Shown piece after piece: positions 1 through 5,570 of a stretch of DNA of 6,960 nt. The stretch spans positions 1-6,960 of the forward strand of contig CAJTVT010000069.1 in the NCBI GenBank assembly GCA_910580015.1, written 5' to 3'. How positions within the stretch are numbered: position 1 is the stretch's first letter; every line of letters starts with the position of its first letter. Both the position numbers and the translations under genes were made by a program. The stretch is from an uncultured Lachnospiraceae bacterium. GTDB taxonomy: Bacteria; Bacillota; Clostridia; Lachnospirales; Lachnospiraceae. The notes under the pieces are model-generated. The model ran no database searches. It saw only the letters and a program-made list of their open reading frames with translations, and was not told the origin of the DNA.

Positions 1-33
1 CTTCACCAGTTCTTTAAATTCCTTATCGCACAT
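1..33 (-). CDS. Start of an unidentified downstream mobile-element gene (truncated by the window edge)
   Basis: ATG at 33-31 opens a frame reading MCDKEFKELVK and running off the left edge. It overlaps the last 11 bases of the preceding small gene. It has a strong ribosome site (AGGGGG followed by AAGTG, then ATG), which suggests translational coupling. Eleven residues are too few to identify a family. In clostridial conjugative elements the gene after such a small ORF is often a helix-turn-helix or sigma-like protein with a similar acidic/basic N-terminus, so that is a guess only. Confidence 0.45.
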   Translation of the reverse strand, partial: MCDKEFKELVK

Positions 34-220
34 CACTTCCCCCTGCCAGTTCTACTCTTAACTTTTTTATAGGTGCATGGATAACCTTAATAATAAGTTC
101 ATCAACGCAGTCTGTATATCTGCCTTGCTGTATGAGCTGATTTTTTAATCCTACAAGGCTATGTAACAGGAGTTTTCTTTCTTCACTATCCACATACAAA
201 TGATTTTTCTTTTCTCTCAT
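23..220 (-). CDS. Small conserved mobile-element protein, function unknown (65 aa)
   Basis: A 65-residue basic protein starting MREKKNHLYVDSEERKLL, with a helical middle (LVGLKNQLIQQGRYTDCVDE) and a lysine-rich tail. From memory, proteins with a similar start and a 'GRYTDCVDE' core recur as hypothetical proteins in conjugative transposons of Lachnospiraceae and other Clostridia. I could not check this. The frame is open to a GTG at 229, but I prefer the ATG at 220: AAGGACGG lies almost against the GTG, while GGTGG is spaced about five bases from the ATG. It has its own promoter just upstream, and its end overlaps the next gene by 11 bp, so the two probably form an operon. There is no signal peptide or membrane segment. 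Biochemical role unknown. Confidence 0.7.
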   Translation of the reverse strand: MREKKNHLYVDSEERKLLLHSLVGLKNQLIQQGRYTDCVDELIIKVIHAPIKKLRVELAGGSDVR

Positions 221-246
221 AATTTCCACCGTCCTTTCTTAGCTTT

Positions 247-294
247 ATTATATAAGAAACTGACAATAATACTCAAAGGTGCAAATTAGGTCAA
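247..294 (-). promoter_or_regulatory. Promoter(s) for the small mobile-element gene
   Basis: Two overlapping sigma-A-type promoters read leftwards. The better one has -35 TTGACC (294-289), a 17-bp spacer and -10 TATTAT (271-266). The second has -35 TTGAGT (276-271), an 18-bp spacer and -10 TATAAT (252-247). Both would give short leaders before the ATG at 220. The upstream -35 shares its first Ts with the T-run of the terminator at 293-332, so the layout is very compact. Confidence 0.55.
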
Positions 295-332
295 AAAAAT
301 AAGCGTACCACTATTTCTAATGATACGCTTAT
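293..332 (-). terminator. Rho-independent terminator after ppdK / the element fragment
   Basis: On the minus strand, ATAAGCGTA (332-324) pairs perfectly with TACGCTTAT (307-299), a 9-bp stem with a 16-nt loop, followed by a run of seven Ts (299-293). It lies 7 bp past the stop of the coding fragment. It is the first terminator downstream of ppdK, so it probably ends ppdK transcripts too. Confidence 0.75.
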
Positions 333-338
333 GATTAT

Positions 339-480
339 TTAGATATAAACATCAACGGTCAAATCTTCCCATTGATTTTTTCTAAGATAGCCGCCATTCG
401 CCTTACGGAAAGCCTGTGCTTCCTCAAAACTTATGGTAAAAGTCCAGAACGGTTTTCGCCTATCTTTGTGATATAGCCGC
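339..480 (-). pseudogene. Orphan C-terminal coding fragment at the ppdK 3' end, family unknown
   Basis: The frame ending with TAA at 341-339 encodes a protein-like C-terminus (for example RRKPFWTFTISFEEAQAFRK, later GGYLRKNQWEDL). It has no ATG or plausible start within the fragment. The frame stays open rightwards to 593, but from about 480 on it is just another reading of ppdK (hydrophobic, in the +1 frame), so the real fragment probably begins near 460-480. It is best explained as the 3' part of a gene of the mobile element or of a disrupted neighbour, joined to ppdK by insertion. I do not recognise the family. Alternatively it is a chance open frame, but the Trp/Phe/Glu-rich composition argues against that. 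Confidence 0.45.
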
Positions 481-3087
481 CTGAGCAGCAGCCAGCCGAG
501 CAATTGGAACACGGAATGGAGAACAGGAAACATAATCCAAACCGATCTTATGGCAGAATTCAACAGAAGAAGGATCTCCACCATGCTCACCACAAATACC
601 GATATGAAGACTTGGGTTCACTGGCTTTCCTAACTTGATTGCTGTCTCCATTAACTTACCAACGCCTATCTGGTCAAGTTTTGCAAACGGATCGTTCTCA
701 AAGATCTTAGCATCATAGTAAGCGTCTAAGAACTTACCAGAATCATCACGGGAGAATCCGAACGTCATCTGTGTCAAGTCATTTGTACCAAAGCAGAAGA
801 AGTCAGCTTCCTTTGCAATCTCATCTGCGGTCAGAGCAGCTCTTGGGATCTCAATCATGGTACCTACTTCATACTCTAATTCAACGCCTGCTGCAGCGAT
901 CTCTGCGTTAGCAGTCTCTACAACAACTTTCTTAACATACTTCAGCTCTTTGATATCACCAATTAATGGGATCATGATTTCAGGTTTCAGTGCCCAATCA
1001 GCATGTGCTTTCTTTACATTGATTGCAGCACGGATAACAGCGCTTGTCTGCATTTTTGCAATTTCAGGATAAGTAACTGCAAGACGACATCCACGATGAC
1101 CCATCATCGGATTGAATTCATGTAAAGACTCAATCAATGTCTTGATTTCTTCTACAGGTTTGCCCTGTGCATCGGCAAGTTTCTTGATATCCTCTTCATC
1201 TGTAGGAACAAACTCATGCAGAGGCGGATCCAGGAAACGAATAGTAACTGGGTTGCCTTCCAAAGCTTCATACAATTTCTCGAAGTCTCCCTGCTGATAA
1301 GGAAGAATCTTATCCAGAGCAGCCTCTCTCTCTTTCACGGTATCCGCACAGATCATTTCACGGAATGCTGCGATTCTGTCCTCCTCAAAGAACATATGCT
1401 CGGTACGGCAAAGACCAATACCTTCTGCTCCCAGCTCACGAGCTTTCTTAGCATCAGCAGGTGTATCTGCATTGGTACGAACTTTCAAAGTTCTATATTT
1501 GTCTGCCCATGCCATGATTCTACCAAACTCACCAGCAATGGTTGCGTCAACTGTAGGAATCAAGCCATCATAAATATTACCTGTAGTACCATCAATAGAA
1601 ATTGGATCTCCCTCATGGTATTCTTTGCCTGCCAAAGTAAATTTCTTGTTGTCTTCATCCATTGCGATATCGCCACATCCAGATACACAGCAAGTTCCCA
1701 TACCACGTGCAACTACGGCTGCATGGCTAGTCATACCACCACGGACAGTCAAAATACCCTGTGCAGCTTTCATACCTGTAATATCTTCTGGAGAGGTCTC
1801 AAGACGAACAAGCACAACCTTCTCACCCTTTTCAGCCCATGCAACTGCATCATCTGCGGTAAACACAACTTTACCACATGCAGCTCCTGGAGAAGCGCCA
1901 AGTCCTTTTCCGGCAGGAGTAGCTGCCTTCAAGGCATCTGAATCGAACTGTGGATGCAATAAGGTATCCAAGTTTCTTGGATCGATCATTGCAACAGCCT
2001 CTTCCTCTGTTCTCATTCCTTCATCCACTAAATCGCAGGCAATCTTCAGTGCAGCCTGAGCAGTTCTCTTACCATTACGTGTCTGTAACATATACAGCTT
2101 TTCATTTTCAACGGTAAACTCCATATCCTGCATATCTCTGTAATGATTCTCAAGAGTTGCACATACTTCTGTAAACTGTTTATATGCCTCTGGGAATTTC
2201 TGTTCCATCTGAGCGATAGGCATTGGAGTACGAACACCAGCAACCACGTCCTCGCCCTGTGCATTGGTAAGGAATTCACCCATCAATTTCTTTTCTCCAG
2301 TAGCTGGATCACGGGTAAATGCAACACCAGTACCACAGTCATCACCCATATTACCAAATGCCATACTCTGTACATTTACAGCAGTACCCCAGGAATATGG
2401 AATATCATTGTCACGACGATATACATTCGCACGTGGGTTGTCCCAAGAACGGAATACAGCCTTAACTGCTCCCATCAACTGCTCCTTAGGATCATCTGGG
2501 AAGTCTTCACCAATCTTGGCTTTGTATTCAGCCTTAAACTGGGATGCAAGTTCTTTCAAATCTTCTGCTGTAAGTTCCACGTCCATAGTTACGCCTCTGT
2601 CCGCTTTCATCTTGTCAATCAGCTCTTCGAAATACTTCTTTCCTACTTCCATAACTACGTCAGAATACATCTGGATAAATCTTCTGTAGCAGTCCCAAGC
2701 CCAGCGAGGATTATTGGACTTCTCAGCAATTACATTTACCACTGTCTCATTCAGACCCAGATTTAAAATCGTGTCCATCATACCAGGCATGGAAGCTCTT
2801 GCACCAGAACGAACAGATACCAGAAGTGGATTCTCTGTATCTCCGAATTTCTTTCCTGTGATTTCTTCCATCTTTTCAATGTACTCATTGATCTGTCCCT
2901 GAATTTCTTCATTGATCTGGCGTCCATCCTCATAGTACTGAGTACAAGCCTCTGTGGTGATTGTAAAACCCTGTGGAACCGGAAGACCTAAGCTGGTCAT
3001 TTCTGCAAGGTTCGCACCTTTTCCACCAAGAAGCTCACGCATGTTTGCATTTCCCTCTTTGAAGAGGTAAACCCATTTGTTTGCCAT
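460..3087 (-). CDS. ppdK: Pyruvate, phosphate dikinase (PPDK)
   Basis: A cytosolic enzyme (EC 2.7.9.1) catalysing ATP + pyruvate + phosphate = AMP + phosphoenolpyruvate + pyrophosphate. In anaerobes it can run glycolytically or gluconeogenically. At 875 aa it is full length (C. symbiosum PPDK is 874). The N-terminal ATP-grasp nucleotide domain spans about 1-350, with GGKGANL (21-27), SVRSGARASMPG (91-102) and LQTRNGK (334-340). A swivelling phosphohistidine domain lies at about 390-510, with GGMTSHAAVVARG holding catalytic His455. The C-terminal PEP/pyruvate TIM barrel has Arg561 (CRTEH), Arg617 (TIRFLD), Glu746 (MIEIPRA), Asn769 (GTND) and Cys832 (GICGEHGG). All expected catalytic residues are present. 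The ATG at 3087 is chosen because AGGAGG sits 9 bases upstream and MANKWVYLF matches the family start; the longer frame to 3108 lacks support. The end (AAAQAAISQR) abuts a probable element junction, so the last few residues may not be ancestral. Confidence 0.98.
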   Translation of the reverse strand: MANKWVYLFKEGNANMRELLGGKGANLAEMTSLGLPVPQGFTITTEACTQYYEDGRQINEEIQGQINEYIEKMEEITGKKFGDTENPLLVSVRSGARASMPGMMDTILNLGLNETVVNVIAEKSNNPRWAWDCYRRFIQMYSDVVMEVGKKYFEELIDKMKADRGVTMDVELTAEDLKELASQFKAEYKAKIGEDFPDDPKEQLMGAVKAVFRSWDNPRANVYRRDNDIPYSWGTAVNVQSMAFGNMGDDCGTGVAFTRDPATGEKKLMGEFLTNAQGEDVVAGVRTPMPIAQMEQKFPEAYKQFTEVCATLENHYRDMQDMEFTVENEKLYMLQTRNGKRTAQAALKIACDLVDEGMRTEEEAVAMIDPRNLDTLLHPQFDSDALKAATPAGKGLGASPGAACGKVVFTADDAVAWAEKGEKVVLVRLETSPEDITGMKAAQGILTVRGGMTSHAAVVARGMGTCCVSGCGDIAMDEDNKKFTLAGKEYHEGDPISIDGTTGNIYDGLIPTVDATIAGEFGRIMAWADKYRTLKVRTNADTPADAKKARELGAEGIGLCRTEHMFFEEDRIAAFREMICADTVKEREAALDKILPYQQGDFEKLYEALEGNPVTIRFLDPPLHEFVPTDEEDIKKLADAQGKPVEEIKTLIESLHEFNPMMGHRGCRLAVTYPEIAKMQTSAVIRAAINVKKAHADWALKPEIMIPLIGDIKELKYVKKVVVETANAEIAAAGVELEYEVGTMIEIPRAALTADEIAKEADFFCFGTNDLTQMTFGFSRDDSGKFLDAYYDAKIFENDPFAKLDQIGVGKLMETAIKLGKPVNPSLHIGICGEHGGDPSSVEFCHKIGLDYVSCSPFRVPIARLAAAQAAISQR

Positions 3088-3120
3088 TTGAAAATTCCTC
3101 CTAAACATTTATAGTTATTA

Positions 3121-3148
3121 ATTATGTGATTCATCCGTGTTCTGACAA
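3121..3148 (-). promoter_or_regulatory. ppdK promoter
   Basis: Minus-strand -35 TTGTCA (3148-3143), a 16-bp spacer and -10 CATAAT (3126-3121), each one mismatch from the sigma-A consensus. Transcription would start near 3114, giving a leader of about 27 nt that carries the AGGAGG ribosome site. The TTG of the -35 is the last three bases of the inverted repeat at 3146-3167. A weaker TTGAAA/TTGTAT pair lies about 55 bp further upstream. Confidence 0.6.
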
Positions 3149-3198
3149 TCACTTATCCATTTACAGGATCCTAGATACAATGCCTTATAAATGACATT

Positions 3199-3378
3199 TC
3201 AAAAAAACATATCAAATATAAGAGCCGCATTTATGGTCAACACATAATCTTCTGCTTTTTCTAAAGACCTTACATTCCATGTATATAGACAAAGTAAAAA
3301 CCCGCTGTACCCCCCACTATGCTTGTATTCTATTCCATTACAATCAAAACCGTATTCTCTGAATAATAGCAGATCATT
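3199..3378 (-). pseudogene. Open-frame remnant upstream of ppdK, family unknown
   Basis: On the minus strand, 59 codons are open between TGA (just above 3378) and TGA (3201-3199). The translation looks protein-like, for example NDLLLFREYGFDCNGIEY near the start and EKAEDYVLTINAALIFDMFF at the end. There is no usable start codon; the only Met is three residues from the end. It lies entirely inside the inverted-repeat segment and in a different frame from the 73-aa ORF just upstream, so the two may be pieces of one frameshifted ancestral gene. I do not recognise it, and chance openness is possible. Confidence 0.25.
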
Positions 3379-3407
3379 TCAACGACAAAAGGTCAAATAT
3401 ACATTAC

Positions 3408-3629
3408 CTAATTCAGCGGAATTTCATCAGATATAAACACATCCATACACCAAGATATCTGACTATCCACAAACAAATTTTCAGTCGTACAACAGTAGTC
3501 AATACATAAAAGATAAGCAAATAATAAGCGAATTTTCGCTGATAAATTTTCTTTGCGGTACACCGCAAAGAGCCTGTCCATGGATAAGTGATTGAATCCT
3601 GGACTACGGACTCTCACAGATTCACACAT
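3408..3629 (-). CDS. Hypothetical small protein (73 aa), unrecognised
   Basis: The ATG at 3629 has AAGG eight bases upstream and follows a good promoter at 3665-3692, so the start region is well formed. The frame is open further upstream to a GTG at 3662, but that codon would sit near the transcription start. The product begins MCESVRVRSPGFNHLSMDRL, has a hydrophobic middle (IRLLFAYLLCIDYC) and five cysteines, and ends DEIPLN. Two palindromes lie within the coding region (3551-3570 and 3527-3540), which is unusual for a plain gene and suits a structured RNA or repeat sequence equally well. The frame crosses the 3594 end of the inverted repeat. No function assigned. Confidence 0.3.
   Translation of the reverse strand: MCESVRVRSPGFNHLSMDRLFAVYRKENLSAKIRLLFAYLLCIDYCCTTENLFVDSQISWCMDVFISDEIPLN
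3527..3570. other. Two adjacent perfect hairpins
   Basis: CTTTGCGGT (3551-3559) and ACCGCAAAG (3562-3570) form a 9-bp inverted repeat around a 2-base centre. Eleven bases away, AGCGAA (3527-3532) and TTCGCT (3535-3540) form a second one. Neither is followed by a T-run on either strand, so they are not obvious terminators. They may be folding elements of a transcript from the promoter at 3665-3692, or relics of a transposon end. Confidence 0.5.
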
Positions 3630-3664
3630 TGTATGTACCTTGCTATATAAAAGCACACACAATT

Positions 3665-3692
3665 ATTGTAACATACTTTTTTCGATTATCAA
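3665..3692 (-). promoter_or_regulatory. Strong sigma-A-like promoter reading toward ppdK
   Basis: Minus-strand -35 TTGATA (3692-3687), a 16-bp spacer and -10 TACAAT (3670-3665), each one mismatch from consensus. The predicted start is near 3658. The transcript would run through the hypothetical ORF at 3408-3629 and could continue into ppdK as a long leader, since I see no clear terminator before 3087. From here to the terminator at 3826 I see no gene, only an 8-bp inverted repeat ATCCGATT/AATCGGAT (3764-3771, 3788-3795). Confidence 0.5.
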
Positions 3693-3825
3693 CATTTTTT
3701 TCATATTTCTGGATACTTTTTTTCCAAAAACATGCATAAAAACCTATCACCTGCTTGCTGTATATCCGATTGTTCTGATTACATGATAATCGGATGGTTG
3801 ACTTACCTGAAAACCTTACCATTAC

Positions 3826-3858
3826 AAAAGCGCCTGCCACATTTTGTAACAGGCGCCT
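3826..3858 (-). terminator. Terminator of the spore coat gene pair
   Basis: Minus-strand GCGCCTG (3856-3850) pairs with CAGGCGC (3836-3830), a GC-rich 7-bp stem. An inner TGT/ACA pairing is possible beyond a two-base mismatch. The stem is followed by TTTT (3829-3826) and then GTAATGG. It lies 20 bp past the stop of the downstream coat gene. Confidence 0.7.
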
Positions 3859-3878
3859 TATAGGTATTTATCGGATTA

Positions 3879-4151
3879 CTAGAAATTCTGCATACACTGG
3901 CCAAATCTCTGCTTTGCCTCATCCACTTTTTGAGTCTCTGCGGACGGTGTAGGATAATAACCTCTCTCGTGCATCATGTTAAACACTTCATTCTGAATGG
4001 TGTGCTCTTTCTCCAGACAGTCCAGGATTGCATTTCTCACGTTGCTGTGGACACACTCATTTGAAAACGTATTGTAAAGAGTAGTTGCTGTTTTTTCAGC
4101 GGTCAGCGCATCCGCAAACATTTCTTTTTCTGAATAAAATGACTCCTGCAT
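3879..4151 (-). CDS. Spore coat protein, CotF family
   Basis: A 90-aa protein resembling the Coat_F / COG5577 family, small ferritin-like helical proteins associated with the spore coat. Family features are the DALTAEKTATTLYNTFSNEC helix, the LEKEHTIQNEVFNMMHERG helix, the 'YYPTPSAE' turn, and the C-terminal QKVDEAKQRFGQ segment. Two in-frame starts compete. The ATG at 4151 has GGAGG five bases upstream and is preferred; the ATG at 4163 (94 aa) has the weaker AGGTGG six bases upstream. It lies 45 bp (33 bp from the longer start) after another small coat-like gene, with no intervening signal, so it is co-transcribed. A terminator follows directly. The exact role within the coat is unknown. Confidence 0.85.
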   Translation of the reverse strand: MQESFYSEKEMFADALTAEKTATTLYNTFSNECVHSNVRNAILDCLEKEHTIQNEVFNMMHERGYYPTPSAETQKVDEAKQRFGQCMQNF

Positions 4152-4196
4152 TTGTTCCTCCATTCTATGCCACCTTTGGGCACAACTTTCCGTTCT

Positions 4197-4382
4197 CTAG
4201 CTTAACTGTGAATACAGGGAACGAAAATGCTCCTTGTGTTCATTAGAAATTTCGGTAAACTTAGCCTTGATCTGTGTGTCATTACAATTATCTGCCAGCA
4301 CCTGGAACTTTTTGATCAAAAGTTCTTCACCGGAAAGAAGGTCATTTAAAGCAGACAATTCCTTTTCTGATATTTGATTCAT
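4197..4382 (-). CDS. Small spore-coat-associated protein, ferritin-like helical hairpin (61 aa)
   Basis: A 61-aa, nearly all-helical protein. The first helix is SALNDLLSGEELLIKKFQVL and the second includes KFTEISNEHKEHFRSLY. The Glu in helix 1 and the E..NEH..H pattern in helix 2 resemble one half of a ferritin-like four-helix bundle. Proteins of this type commonly sit directly in front of CotF-type coat genes in Clostridia, as here. The start is the ATG at 4382, with AAAGGAGAG five bases upstream. A sigma-E-like promoter precedes it, suggesting mother-cell expression during sporulation. Whether it binds metal or pairs with its neighbour is inference. Confidence 0.78.
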   Translation of the reverse strand: MNQISEKELSALNDLLSGEELLIKKFQVLADNCNDTQIKAKFTEISNEHKEHFRSLYSQLS

Positions 4383-4415
4383 GGAACTCTCCTTTCATTA
4401 TGGGATTTATCTTTC

Positions 4416-4445
4416 ATAGTATTCGCTGTTTCATGCAAAATATGT
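4416..4445 (-). promoter_or_regulatory. Candidate sigma-E-type sporulation promoter for the coat genes
   Basis: The minus strand has ACATATT (4445-4439), 15 bp, then AATACTAT (4423-4416). The Bacillus sigma-E consensus, as I know it, is roughly ATATT, about 14-15 bp, CATACAAT; the -10 matches at 6 of 8 positions. It lies in the 71-bp gap after the regulator gene, just upstream of the ribosome site. No good vegetative promoter is visible there, though readthrough from the regulator is possible since the gap has no terminator. Confidence 0.4.
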
Positions 4446-4453
4446 ATCGCTGA

Positions 4454-5413
4454 TTATGAAAAAAATATAAGAGTCAAAATACCGGTTGCACCTATCGTAC
4501 TGAGCCAAAAAAATATTCCTGGCCTGTAACGCTTTGAAGCTTCCACTATTCTTTTTACTCGAAATTGTTCATAAAATAATTCTGACATAGTTACCAGCAG
4601 AAACAAAAATATCCACCCTAGATATCCCATCGCTTCCTTGGAATTATTTTGAATGGAATCTATTTCAAATTTTGCAAAAATCACACCAATCAGCACAAAC
4701 ACACAGCCCAAAAACCATCCAATGGAAATATAACCTGCTTTCGCCATTTTTTGATCCATTTCCTTTACAAGCACCTTTTCAATATTTCGATAATTGTAAA
4801 GACACAACGCAAGCGACACGTCCACACTATACGCTAAGAGCAGGCAAATACTGACAATTTCGCCCTGTCTCTCCCCCATAAAAGGACACATCGCCAACAA
4901 CAGAACTGTACCAAAGGCGCTGCATGATGTATGTTTATCCATCTGTATGAGCACCCTCTTCACTTCCTCTATCCGATATTCCACTTTACTACTAAATCCC
5001 GCTATCATAGCAAAATTCCCAGTTTTGACTGAACTGGAAAACATCAAATGCATAAAACCTTGGCATAACACAGAAATAATAACCATCTCCATCAAAATTT
5101 CTACTTCTAAGTGCCCAGTAATTCCACCAAGCAACAGATATAAAATCACTTGCATGATAGTTCCAATTGTAAGTCGCCCTGGCATCTTTGGCATTTCCAC
5201 TTCAGCTTTCTTCGTATTTTCCATATACTCATCCAAAGTCATATCAAATATTGCTGCAATCTCTCTGATCATATATACATCTGGAAGGGTTTTATCCCGC
5301 TCCCAATTGGAGACCGCCTGCCTGGTAACATTTAACCGATCTGCCAGTTCCTGTTGAGTCCAGTTTCGTTCTTCCCTGCACTCCCTCAATTTCTGTCCAA
5401 TACTTTTTTGCAT
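4454..5413 (-). CDS. XRE-family helix-turn-helix regulator with a multi-pass membrane domain
   Basis: A 319-aa protein. Residues 1-65 are an XRE/Cro-type DNA-binding domain (IGQKLRECREERNWTQQEL, then LNVTRQAVSNWERDKTLPD). The rest is hydrophobic, with about seven predicted membrane spans near 81-99, 104-125, 164-180, 185-207, 227-248, 262-281 and 298-318. The GNFAMIAGFSSKVEY segment between spans 2 and 3 recalls a motif of clostridial membrane proteins (DUF3784-like), from memory. A membrane-tethered repressor that senses an envelope or peptide signal is a reasonable inference; the ligand and targets are unknown. The ATG at 5413 is preferred over the one at 5422, because AAAGGG abuts the latter and the former fits the family N-terminus. 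It is a single gene, with a palindrome just upstream that could be its own operator. Confidence 0.88.
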   Translation of the reverse strand: MQKSIGQKLRECREERNWTQQELADRLNVTRQAVSNWERDKTLPDVYMIREIAAIFDMTLDEYMENTKKAEVEMPKMPGRLTIGTIMQVILYLLLGGITGHLEVEILMEMVIISVLCQGFMHLMFSSSVKTGNFAMIAGFSSKVEYRIEEVKRVLIQMDKHTSCSAFGTVLLLAMCPFMGERQGEIVSICLLLAYSVDVSLALCLYNYRNIEKVLVKEMDQKMAKAGYISIGWFLGCVFVLIGVIFAKFEIDSIQNNSKEAMGYLGWIFLFLLVTMSELFYEQFRVKRIVEASKRYRPGIFFWLSTIGATGILTLIFFS

Positions 5414-5435
5414 AATCTCCATCCCTTTCTATTTG

Positions 5436-5465
5436 AGTTTGTTTCAAAATGTTTGAACCTAAACT
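5436..5465 (-). promoter_or_regulatory. Palindromic operator candidate upstream of the XRE regulator
   Basis: Nested inverted repeats read AGTTT-GT-TTCAA-AATGT-TTGAA-CCT-AAACT: the inner arms are TTCAA/TTGAA (5443-5447 and 5453-5457), and the outer arms are AGTTT/AAACT (5436-5440 and 5461-5465). It ends 23 bp before the start codon, a typical place for autoregulation by an XRE dimer. I see no well-matched -35/-10 pair around it; an isolated TACAAT lies further upstream (5532-5537, minus strand). Confidence 0.4.
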
Positions 5466-5570
5466 ACCATTTTTTCTTCAAAAATACTAGCAACAATCTG
5501 TTGCATCCCTTAATTTCGCGCATTTTAGAGCATTGTATCCACTCTTCGAAATCAAAACCACTATTGTTAT

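Larger units (their letters stand above)
1..462 (-). mobile_element. Probable end of an integrated conjugative/mobilizable element abutting ppdK
   Basis: Inference from content. The interval holds a small ORF of a type I associate with clostridial conjugative transposons, an overlapping downstream gene start, and a coding fragment without a start that is entered from the ppdK 3' end. ppdK has no terminator of its own before this segment. The exact boundary is not visible. I place it near the ppdK stop codon (460-462) because coding-like sequence in a different frame begins there. No integrase, attachment repeat or opposite end lies in the window, so an old rearrangement rather than a live element is possible. 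Confidence 0.4.
3146..3594. repeat. Segment bounded by a 22-nt inverted repeat pair
   Basis: Bases 3146-3167 read CAATCACTTATCCATTTACAGG. The reverse complement of 3573-3594 is the same except for GG in place of the central TT (20 of 22 identical). The 449-bp segment between the outer ends holds most of a hypothetical ORF, an open-frame remnant and two small hairpins, but no transposase. No target-site duplication is evident (left flank ends TTCTGA, right flank begins AATCCT). It could be a decayed insertion sequence or MITE-like element, or two copies of a regulatory sequence facing each other. Confidence 0.45.

Noticed and set aside
1216..1941. Long plus-strand open frame (241 codons) inside ppdK
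   Set aside because: It lies wholly antisense to the highly conserved ppdK coding sequence, has Cys/Ser/Thr-rich composition typical of a reverse-frame shadow, and matches no family I know.
2143..2766. Plus-strand open frame of 207 codons inside ppdK
   Set aside because: Antisense shadow of ppdK with implausible composition. Its openness follows from ppdK codon bias.
3563..3574. GGCTCTTTGCGG on the minus strand as a possible ISL3-type terminal repeat
   Set aside because: No matching inverted copy is present in the window and no transposase is nearby. The resemblance to ISL3 ends is from memory and is short.
3764..3795. 8-bp inverted repeat ATCCGATT/AATCGGAT as a terminator
   Set aside because: No T-run follows on either strand and the loop is 16 nt. 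It is noted only as a possible protein-binding site.
3643..3840. Minus-strand 65-codon frame starting in the terminator stem
   Set aside because: Its start lies within the coat-gene terminator, there is no ribosome site, and it overlaps the promoter at 3665-3692.
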